Below are positions 1 to 4,831 of a DNA stretch of 10,475 nt, in pieces. The notes beneath the pieces are model-generated. The model did not search any database. It had not been told where the DNA came from and worked only from the letters and a program-made list of their open reading frames with translations. A program made the position numbers and the translations under genes. Origin of the DNA: Thermodesulfatator sp. (GTDB lineage: Bacteria; Desulfobacterota; Thermodesulfobacteria; Thermodesulfobacteriales; Thermodesulfobacteriaceae). The stretch covers positions 1 to 10,475 of the forward strand of contig QOAM01000076.1 of the NCBI GenBank assembly GCA_003978075.1, in the 5' to 3' direction. Each line of letters begins with the position of its first letter. Positions within the stretch are counted from its first letter, which is position 1.

Positions 1-185
1 CGCCCTTTTGGTCCTAACCTTTCCGCCGCAGGCAGAGCGAAATAGCCCGGCCCACACCCCAGATCCACCAGAGTTTCTCCTGGGGTGAGTTCTAAAAGCT
101 CGAGGACCGCCTCCGGAGGGAGAAGCCTGCGCCGCTCTTCAGACTCTAATTTATGTTTCTTGCGAGGATCAAAGCGGTGAGCCAT
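1..185 (-). CDS. Class I SAM-dependent methyltransferase, N-terminal part (runs off left edge)
   Basis: Only the first 61 codons are in the window; the gene continues past position 1. The reading frame starts at an ATG (complement of 183-185) and gives a basic N-terminus, then a helix around residues 24-34 and the glycine-rich motif I DLGCGPGYFALPAA at residues 41-54, which in this fold binds S-adenosylmethionine. The residues before motif I resemble the small UbiE-like methyltransferases common in Desulfobacterota, but substrate cannot be told from this fragment. No good ribosome-binding site precedes the ATG; a TTG lies directly upstream in frame, and an in-frame stop further upstream bounds the start. 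The 83-nt gap to thyX (186-268) holds only weak AT-rich hairpins (for example 207-222) without a T-run, so I call neither terminator nor promoter there; read-through from dut-thyX is possible. Confidence 0.82.
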   Translation of the reverse strand, partial: MAHRFDPRKKHKLESEERRRLLPPEAVLELLELTPGETLVDLGCGPGYFALPAAERLGPKG

Positions 186-268
186 CAAGGAATAACCGAG
201 ACTTCTGAAAAGTTTTCTTTTCCTTAGGGAATTTTATCCCCAATCTCTTTTACCTCCGAGTCCGCTTT

Positions 269-1237
269 TTATAAAGGTCTCATAACCCTTTCTAAGGTCT
301 GAGCCAGGCTTCGGATCTCCCATTGAGCTCGGGGATTGGTGCGCTTTTCAATGAAGTCCCGCCACACAAAATAGGGCCCGGTGGCCAACACCGTAGTGGC
401 CGCCCCCTGAGGAGTCACAAAGCGGGCGTCCTCCTTCTTTACCCCTAGGGAGATTAGCCGGCGATAGGCAGCAAGCCCCCTCTCGATCTCCCTGCGGTAA
501 AGTTCTCTGGCCCCGGGAGCGGAGGCGAAAGAGGGAGGCTCTACAAATTGGTCCACCGAGGTGTAGCGATGGGAGCGCTGATTAAAGTTGAGCCAGGTGT
601 GGCGCACGAACTGGTGTGAAAAGAGCCGGGAAAAGCCCTCCGCCACCACTGCGAACCAGCCGAAGGGCTCCTGCCCCGGTACTTGGATTACGCTTACTCG
701 CGGAAGGGCTATAAGGCCGGAGTTGGGGGGCTGGCTTTGCGAAAAAAGTCCCTCAAGTGATCCTTCGTAGACCTTTTGGAGAGCCGGACCCTCAAAAACT
801 ACAGCCGGAAAGGAGAGAAATTCCCGGTCGGATATACCGGGATCGAGAAGCCTCTGAAATTCCTCGGAGGTCAACACTTCCGCAAAATGGCGAAGGTTAA
901 GCTGGAGACGGGAGGTCTTCGGGTCGTACCAGGCCTTGTAGAGAGCGGCCAGAAGATCAGCCGAGGGTTCGGAAAGTTCCACCGTGAGAGGAGAATGGGC
1001 AAAGACACTTCCGTGGCCGGCCTTCTGGAGATGGCTCAAAAAGCTTCTCAAGCGTTGGGGATCCCGAAAGCGCTCCTCGGAGAAGAGAGAAAGAGGGGGC
1101 CCCTCGGCATAACAGATTCGGGCTCCTAGAAAGCTCAAAAAAAGGGTACGGCGCAAGGCCTCTGCCTTTCCTTCCCGGAGCAAGCCTCTGAGGAACTCTC
1201 GGGCCTTTTCCCTAAAAAGAAACCGTAGGTCTTTCAT
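269..1237 (-). CDS. thyX: Flavin-dependent thymidylate synthase ThyX, long form
   Basis: Converts dUMP to dTMP using methylenetetrahydrofolate, FAD and NADPH, in the cytoplasm. The 322-residue product has an ARICY block at 39-43, the GHGSVFAH block at 74-81, the signature region RHTWLNFNQRSHRY at 212-225 and the C-terminal AQWEIR at 304-309. Aligned by motif to Thermotoga maritima ThyX, H81, S222, R224 and R309 fall on H53, S88, R90 and R174, and the S-to-R spacing is almost identical (87 versus 86). Two things are odd: RHT replaces the usual RHR in RHR-X7-S, and about 105 additional residues sit between H81 and R212, making the protein roughly 100 residues longer than typical ThyX. The ATG overlaps the dut stop in ATGA, so translation is probably coupled. 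The family call is firm despite the changes. Confidence 0.93.
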   Translation of the reverse strand: MKDLRFLFREKAREFLRGLLREGKAEALRRTLFLSFLGARICYAEGPPLSLFSEERFRDPQRLRSFLSHLQKAGHGSVFAHSPLTVELSEPSADLLAALYKAWYDPKTSRLQLNLRHFAEVLTSEEFQRLLDPGISDREFLSFPAVVFEGPALQKVYEGSLEGLFSQSQPPNSGLIALPRVSVIQVPGQEPFGWFAVVAEGFSRLFSHQFVRHTWLNFNQRSHRYTSVDQFVEPPSFASAPGARELYRREIERGLAAYRRLISLGVKKEDARFVTPQGAATTVLATGPYFVWRDFIEKRTNPRAQWEIRSLAQTLERVMRPL

Positions 1238-1677
1238 TGATACCCCCCGGTGCTCCCGAAGCCTCCTCGGGAGCTCTCCGCCGGGGGCCCAGAGACCTCC
1301 TCCAGTTCCGCTTCAGTGGCCACAGAAAGGAGGACCATCTGGGCCAAACGTTCTCCTGCGGCGATCCTTACGGGCTGCGCGCGCAAATTAAGGACCAGGA
1401 TTTGGAGTTCATCCTCTTCCCCGCAGTAATCAAAATCAATGACTCCTGCGGAGTGGGGAAAGATAAGACCCTTTTTACGAAAGAGACTGGAACGAGGGAA
1501 GATGAACAGGGCATAAGGCCTTTCGGTCTGAATGACCAGGCCCGTGCGCACGAAGGTTGGCTCCCCAGGGGCGATTTCCTGATCTTCCAAGGCAAAGAGA
1601 TCGAAACCTACCGCCCCAGCCGAGGCCCTTTCTGGGAGCCTAGCCCGGGGGTCCTTGCGCCAGACCCGGATCTTCAT
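1234..1677 (-). CDS. dut: Deoxyuridine 5'-triphosphate nucleotidohydrolase (dUTPase)
   Basis: Hydrolyses dUTP to dUMP and pyrophosphate, keeping uracil out of DNA and feeding dUMP to ThyX encoded immediately downstream. At 147 residues it is normal for a homotrimeric dUTPase, and all five family motifs are present in order: AGAVGFDL (20-27), PRSS (61-64), GVIDFDYCGE (78-87, with the catalytic Asp), GERLAQMV (108-115) and the C-terminal RGGFGSTGG (137-145) that closes over the substrate. The start fits the family (MKIRVWR), but no strong ribosome-binding site precedes it; a -10-like TATAAA lies only 6 nt upstream, so the message may be leaderless. The stop overlaps the thyX start by 4 nt. Transcribed divergently from nikK. 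Confidence 0.96.
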   Translation of the reverse strand: MKIRVWRKDPRARLPERASAGAVGFDLFALEDQEIAPGEPTFVRTGLVIQTERPYALFIFPRSSLFRKKGLIFPHSAGVIDFDYCGEEDELQILVLNLRAQPVRIAAGERLAQMVLLSVATEAELEEVSGPPAESSRGGFGSTGGYQ

Positions 1678-1683
1678 GCCCTT

Positions 1684-1711
1684 TTTATACCCTAAAAGAG
1701 ACCCTTGAGAA
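1684..1711 (-). promoter_or_regulatory. Candidate promoter of dut-thyX, implying a leaderless start
   Basis: On the minus strand TTCTCA (1711-1706), a 16-nt spacer and TATAAA (1689-1684) resemble a sigma70-type promoter with a weak -35 (4 of 6 matches). A start 7-8 nt after the -10 would fall on the A of the dut ATG at 1677 or beside it. This is inference from consensus only; a different promoter further upstream is not excluded. Confidence 0.4.
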
Positions 1712-1777
1712 AGCCCCTTTTTCGTGGGAGCTTGGCCCTAAATCCTCACCTCTTTCAAGTCTTTTAGAGACCTTTGA
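1697..1777. repeat. Imperfect 12-bp direct repeat in the dut-nikK divergent region
   Basis: AGAGACCCTTGA at 1697-1708 and AGAGACCTTTGA at 1766-1777 match at 11 of 12 positions, 69 bp start to start. The first copy overlaps the dut promoter candidate and the second lies upstream of the nikK promoter. Could be paired protein-binding sites or chance. Confidence 0.3.
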
Positions 1778-1789
1778 CTTCTTAGAAGT
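1777..1789. promoter_or_regulatory. 13-bp perfect inverted repeat upstream of the nikK promoter
   Basis: ACTTCT-T-AGAAGT is a perfect palindrome with 6-bp arms and a 1-nt centre, lying 7 bp upstream of the -35 box at 1797. Its place and symmetry suit an operator for a dimeric regulator. No regulator gene adjoins it, so the partner is unknown. Confidence 0.35.
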
Positions 1790-1796
1790 TTTAGGG

Positions 1797-1824
1797 TTGA
1801 CTTTGGTGTTACCAGTTTTAGAAT
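1797..1824 (+). promoter_or_regulatory. Sigma70-type promoter of the nikK operon
   Basis: TTGACT (1797-1802), a 16-nt spacer and TAGAAT (1819-1824) give good matches to both consensus boxes. The expected start is near 1831, leaving a leader of about 30 nt before the nikK ATG, which is too short for a metal riboswitch and points to protein-based control. Confidence 0.65.
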
Positions 1825-1834
1825 AGTGTTATCA
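1804..1834. promoter_or_regulatory. Operator-like direct repeat over the nikK promoter (possible NikR-type site)
   Basis: TGGTGTTACCA (1804-1814) and TAGTGTTATCA (1824-1834) share T-R-G-T-G-T-T-A-Y-C-A and start exactly 20 bp apart, about two helical turns. They cover the promoter spacer, the end of the -10 and the start-site region, where a bound repressor would block transcription. The half-site GTGTTAC is, as I recall, the one proposed for NikR in Deltaproteobacteria, with 13-14 nt between half-sites; here the gap is 13 nt but the copies are direct rather than inverted. The repeat is seen; NikR as the ligand is inference. Confidence 0.45.
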
Positions 1835-1860
1835 AGAATTCCTTGCAGGAGGAGGTAAGG

Positions 1861-2712
1861 ATGTTCAGAAGGCTATGGTTTTGGGGATGGGTAGGGCTCT
1901 TGTGGTTGGGCATCGGGGTTGGAACGAGTTGGGCCCACTTCCTGATTACCGTACCTTCCCAGGGGCAGGGCTATGGCGTGCGGGGACAGGCCCTCCAGGC
2001 CTTGGTCCTCTTTGGGCACCCCTTTGAAGGTATCCTCTACGACCTGAAGGCCCCTAAGGGATTCATGCTCACCCCGGATGGCAAAAAGGACACCATCTCC
2101 TTTAGGCGCATCGAGGTCCGTGACTACGCTTCGGGACGCAAGCGCTTCGGCTATCGGGTGGAATATCTCCCTACTTCCCGGGGCGACTACTACCTCTGCC
2201 TTTCAGCCCAGCCTTATCTCAACCAGGAAGAGGAGGTGATCTGGCAGGATCACATGAAGTTACCCCTCCATGTCCAAGTAGAACGGGGCTGGGAGAACCG
2301 CTGCGGATTCTCCCTAGAGATTGTCCCCCTCACCCGGCCCTACGGTCTGAGGGTGGGTCAGGTCTTGCGCGCACGCGTCCTTTTAAACGGCAAGCCCGCC
2401 CCGGGCCTCACCGTGGAACTGGAAAAATTTAACGGCTTTTATATCCCGGATGAGAAGCTCCCGGTGGACGCTTACGGACGCATCAACGAACCCTTGATCA
2501 CTCAAACCCTGCTCACCGACGATCAAGGTTATTTCGTGGTGGGGTTCCCGGAGGCCGGCTGGTGGGTGATCAATGTCTCGGTGCCTGCGGGAAAGGCCCC
2601 CTACGCCAACCGTACTTTTCCGTTAGTGATCCGTTCCGGAATGTGGGTGTATGTGTTTCCTAATCCAAACCTACCCTCCACCGGTTTTGAATTGCTCAAG
2701 GGGACTCGCTGA
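1861..2712 (+). CDS. nikK: NikK-like periplasmic DUF4198 component of ECF nickel/cobalt uptake system
   Basis: An exported 283-residue accessory protein of a nickel (or cobalt) importer. The ATG at 1861 is preceded by a strong ribosome-binding site AGGAGGAGGT (1847-1856); an in-frame TTG at 1843 would put that site inside the gene, so I reject it. Residues 1-25 are a typical signal peptide (FRR, hydrophobic core, TSWA), predicting cleavage that leaves His26 as the first mature residue, a possible metal ligand. The rest is beta-rich and DUF4198-like: GHPFEG near 52-57, a GDYYLCL strand, and a second Ig-like part with LLNGKPAPGLTVELEKFN and a TDDQGYF turn. It overlaps nikM by 1 nt (TGATG). Known nikKMLQO cassettes in Deltaproteobacteria begin with this family. 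How it contributes to uptake is not established; metal delivery is inference. Confidence 0.85.
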   Translation: MFRRLWFWGWVGLLWLGIGVGTSWAHFLITVPSQGQGYGVRGQALQALVLFGHPFEGILYDLKAPKGFMLTPDGKKDTISFRRIEVRDYASGRKRFGYRVEYLPTSRGDYYLCLSAQPYLNQEEEVIWQDHMKLPLHVQVERGWENRCGFSLEIVPLTRPYGLRVGQVLRARVLLNGKPAPGLTVELEKFNGFYIPDEKLPVDAYGRINEPLITQTLLTDDQGYFVVGFPEAGWWVINVSVPAGKAPYANRTFPLVIRSGMWVYVFPNPNLPSTGFELLKGTR

Positions 2713-3743
2713 TGCATATTGCTGATGGAGTGCTTCCGGCCTGGGTTTCGGCCACGGGATGGGTCGTAACCGCCCCTGGGGTGGGGCTCAGCCTCAGGCA
2801 CTTGCCGGTGGAGGAAATCCCTAAACTGGCCCTTATCACCTCGGCGGTGTTTCTAGCCTCTCTGATCCATGTGCCTTTGGGCCCCACCAGTGTTCACCTC
2901 ATCTTTAACGGCCTAGCCGGTCTTCTTCTGGGCCCTTTGGCCTTTCTCTCCTTTTTCGTGGCCCTGACCCTGCAGGCCCTTCTCTTCCAGTTCGGGGGGC
3001 TCTTTTCTCTAGGAGTCAATACCCTGGTCATGGGAGGGCCGGCCTTTCTCGTGGGATGGATCTCTCGAAGGCTTCCGGGATCCCGCAGACCCCTTTTAGC
3101 CGGATTTCTGGGAGGCGGGGCCATCCTGGTCTCCGGGGTCCTTCTGGCCTTGGCTCTGAGTCTGGCTGGCCAAGGTTTTATCTCCGTAGCCAAACTGGCC
3201 CTGGTTGCCCATCTTCCCGTGGCCCTGGTGGAAGGAATCATCACCGGCCTAGTGATCTTCTTGTTGCAGAGGATTCGCCCGGAGGTGCTTCTCGTCTCCC
3301 TGGCCCTTTTGGCCCTACCCTCCGTTTCTTGGGGACACCGCCTGGATGCCGATGTCTATCTTACTCCGCAAGGCCTTCGGGTGGAGGCCTACTTCCCTGA
3401 CGGAACCCCGGGACGAAATGACCGGGTAACGGTTTACTGCCAGGGGAAAAAGGTAGCAGAGGGGAGGACCGACGCCCAAGGGGTGGCCCTGCTGCCCCGG
3501 CCGAAAGACTGCCTACAGGCCCGCATCGTGGTCACCGGCTCCTTGGGGCACCGGGCGGTGCGCACCTTGACCCTGGCCCCAACCTCCTCCCCTCAGCCTG
3601 GCCCTCCCCCTCGGGCTCCCAAGGAACCCTTTCCCTGGAAAGGGGTCCTCTCCGGGCTGGGGTTCATCTTCGGGCTCGCGGGCCTAATCCTGGCCTGGGA
3701 CACCCGCAGGAGGTTGAGGAGCCTTGCATCTTCCAGAAATTGA
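2712..3743 (+). CDS. nikM-nikL: NikM-NikL fusion: ECF metal-binding membrane component joined to NikL domain
   Basis: Substrate-specific S component for Ni2+ (or Co2+) in the cytoplasmic membrane, fused to its accessory subunit. Residues 1-190 are CbiM/NikM: the metal-binding N-terminus MHIADGVLP (His2), PLGPTSVHL with His62, FNGLAGLLLGP and several membrane helices. Residues 191-208 form another hydrophobic segment ending SVSWG, which looks like the signal peptide of a free NikL. Then comes an extracytoplasmic NikL domain (His209 to about 308: HRLDADVY, VEAYFPDGTP, EGRTDAQG, GSLGHRA; Cys243 and Cys267 could pair), a helix (310-329) and an Arg-rich cytoplasmic tail. Positive-inside residues fit this topology. 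No separate nikL start has a well-spaced ribosome-binding site: GTG at 3285 directly abuts CGGAGG. There is no nikN nearby. Nickel is favoured over cobalt because of nikK and nikL. Confidence 0.88.
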   Translation: MHIADGVLPAWVSATGWVVTAPGVGLSLRHLPVEEIPKLALITSAVFLASLIHVPLGPTSVHLIFNGLAGLLLGPLAFLSFFVALTLQALLFQFGGLFSLGVNTLVMGGPAFLVGWISRRLPGSRRPLLAGFLGGGAILVSGVLLALALSLAGQGFISVAKLALVAHLPVALVEGIITGLVIFLLQRIRPEVLLVSLALLALPSVSWGHRLDADVYLTPQGLRVEAYFPDGTPGRNDRVTVYCQGKKVAEGRTDAQGVALLPRPKDCLQARIVVTGSLGHRAVRTLTLAPTSSPQPGPPPRAPKEPFPWKGVLSGLGFIFGLAGLILAWDTRRRLRSLASSRN

Positions 3744-4470
3744 TCGATACGCCCATGGCCAGAGTCCCCTTCATCGCCTGGACCCGCGGCTGAAACTGCT
3801 GGCCCTGGTCCTTCTCCTGCTGGCCACAAACCTGACCCGCCAGCTCCCTGGAGCCCTGATCGCCCTGAGCGGGGCCCTGGGCCTCGTCCTCCTCTCCAGG
3901 CTCCCTTTGCCTTTTCTCCTCTGGCACCTCAAGGCCCCCGCCCTTCTGGCCCTTCTCCTGGGCCTGGGTCTGGCCCTTTTCACCCCCGGAGAACCGCTCC
4001 TAGGACCGATCACCGCAGAAGGCCTCCTCCTGGGGATTACCCTCATCATGAAAGTCCTGGCCTGCTTTCTCTATTTCTTGGCCCTGGTAGCCACGGCCCC
4101 TCTCTTTTCCACTATTCGGGCGGCGCGGTCTCTCGGGATACCGGAAAAACTCCTGGCCTTACTCATCTTTACCTACCGGTATCTCTTCGTCTTCTTGGAT
4201 CGAGCCCGCAACCTCTCTCTGGCCATGCAAGCCCGGGGCTTTCGCGAGGGCACCAATAAACACACTTATGAAACAAAGGCTCGCCTCTACGCCCTCCTCT
4301 TCCTCCGGGCCTACGAAGATACGGAAAGGATCCTCCTGGCCATGCAGGCCCGAGGCTTTTCTTCTCCCAAAGTACCCGGCCTCCCCCCTCTAAACCGAGA
4401 GCAACTCCTCCAGGCCCTGCCTCTCTTCACCTTACCTTTGGCCCTTTTAGCCTTGAATTTCCTGTGGTAA
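3724..4470 (+). CDS. nikQ: EcfT-type transmembrane component NikQ/CbiQ
   Basis: Membrane coupling protein that links the ATPases of an energy-coupling factor transporter to the S component NikM. It has 248 residues with four to six hydrophobic segments (about 24-35, 42-60, 64-86, 97-128, 144-158, 229-247). The N-terminal IDRYA...SPLHRLDPRLKLL pattern (6-26) is typical. Two AMQARGF motifs (first Ala-Arg-Gly at 170-172, second at 209-211) are the coupling-helix signatures that contact the ATPases. The start is a TTG at 3724, 10 nt after AGGAGG (3708-3713), overlapping the nikM-nikL end by 20 nt; no ATG or GTG is available near the conserved N-terminus. No ATPase gene nikO/cbiO follows, so the ATP-hydrolysing subunit must be encoded elsewhere or shared with another ECF system. 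Confidence 0.9.
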   Translation: MHLPEIDRYAHGQSPLHRLDPRLKLLALVLLLLATNLTRQLPGALIALSGALGLVLLSRLPLPFLLWHLKAPALLALLLGLGLALFTPGEPLLGPITAEGLLLGITLIMKVLACFLYFLALVATAPLFSTIRAARSLGIPEKLLALLIFTYRYLFVFLDRARNLSLAMQARGFREGTNKHTYETKARLYALLFLRAYEDTERILLAMQARGFSSPKVPGLPPLNREQLLQALPLFTLPLALLALNFLW

Positions 4471-4480
4471 CTTTTAAAAG

Positions 4481-4498
4481 ATTTGAAAAAATTTGAAA
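4481..4498. repeat. Short tandem AT-rich repeat in nikQ-RAM intergenic region
   Basis: ATTTGAAA occurs at 4481-4488 and 4491-4498, 10 bp apart, next to the palindrome CTTTTAAAAG (4471-4480). The 109-nt gap 4471-4579 is the most AT-rich piece between genes here and probably holds the promoter of the downstream small gene, but no pair of boxes is convincing and no terminator hairpin with a T-run is visible. Confidence 0.3.
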
Positions 4499-4579
4499 TA
4501 AAAGGCAAAACGGGGTTAAGGGGCAGCCTTAGGGGAAAGAACTTAGGCAAAGGCCCCGAAATCAAAGGAGGAGGCGCTC

Positions 4580-4831
4580 ATGCCGCTTAGGGCCTATATT
4601 CTTATCAATACCCAGATCGGAAAGACGGCGGAGGTGGCTCAGACCCTGTCGGAGATGCCGGAGGTCAAGAAGCTGGACATTATTATGGGGCCCTATGACA
4701 TCATCACCGAGGTGGAGACCGAGGACCACGATACCCTTTCTGAAGTGGTCCTTCGCAAGCTCCAGAGTATCCCCTACATCCAGCACACCATGACCTGTCC
4801 GGTGGTGAAGATGTCTTCTGAGGGCCACTAG
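4580..4831 (+). CDS. Stand-alone Lrp/AsnC ligand-binding (RAM) domain protein
   Basis: An 83-residue protein consisting only of the alpha-beta RAM domain normally found at the C-terminus of Lrp/AsnC regulators, with no helix-turn-helix part. The pattern is characteristic: AYILINTQIGKTAEVAQTL (5-23), MPEVKKLDIIMGPYDII (26-42) with the GPYD turn, then the ETEDHDTLSEVV helix region and a final PYIQHTMTCPVV strand. Such proteins form oligomers that can bind amino acids and may modulate full-length Lrp partners. The start has a strong AAAGGAGGAGG ribosome-binding site (4564-4574) at normal spacing. It lies 109 nt after nikQ and may be co-transcribed or have its own promoter. Its stop shares CTAG with that of waaA on the other strand. 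Ligand unknown. Confidence 0.85.
   Translation: MPLRAYILINTQIGKTAEVAQTLSEMPEVKKLDIIMGPYDIITEVETEDHDTLSEVVLRKLQSIPYIQHTMTCPVVKMSSEGH

Noticed and set aside
207..222. Hairpin GAAAAG-tttt-CTTTTC between thyX and the methyltransferase gene
   Set aside because: The stem is short and nearly all A-T and no T-run follows on the minus strand, so it is not a credible intrinsic terminator.
776..1129. Long open frame on the plus strand opposite thyX, and similar frames opposite dut, waaA, rlmB and psd
   Set aside because: They are antisense shadows of GC-rich genes with clear family motifs; their translations are low-complexity Arg/Pro/Ser-rich and have no suitable start signals.
1843..1860. TTG start for nikK six codons upstream of the ATG
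   Set aside because: It would place the strong AGGAGGAGGT ribosome-binding site within the coding sequence and add QEEVR before a typical signal peptide; the ATG at 1861 fits both.
1831..1860. Nickel/cobalt or cobalamin riboswitch in front of nikK
   Set aside because: The leader from the predicted start to the ATG is only about 30 nt and has no conserved riboswitch elements.
2850..4100. Very frequent CTGGCC/GGCC strings in nikM-nikL and nikQ
   Set aside because: Explained by Leu-Ala-rich membrane segments using CTG and GCC codons; not an ordered repeat array.
4515..4532. Small hairpin TAAGG-ggcag-CCTTA after nikQ
   Set aside because: Five-bp stem with no T-run; not a terminator.
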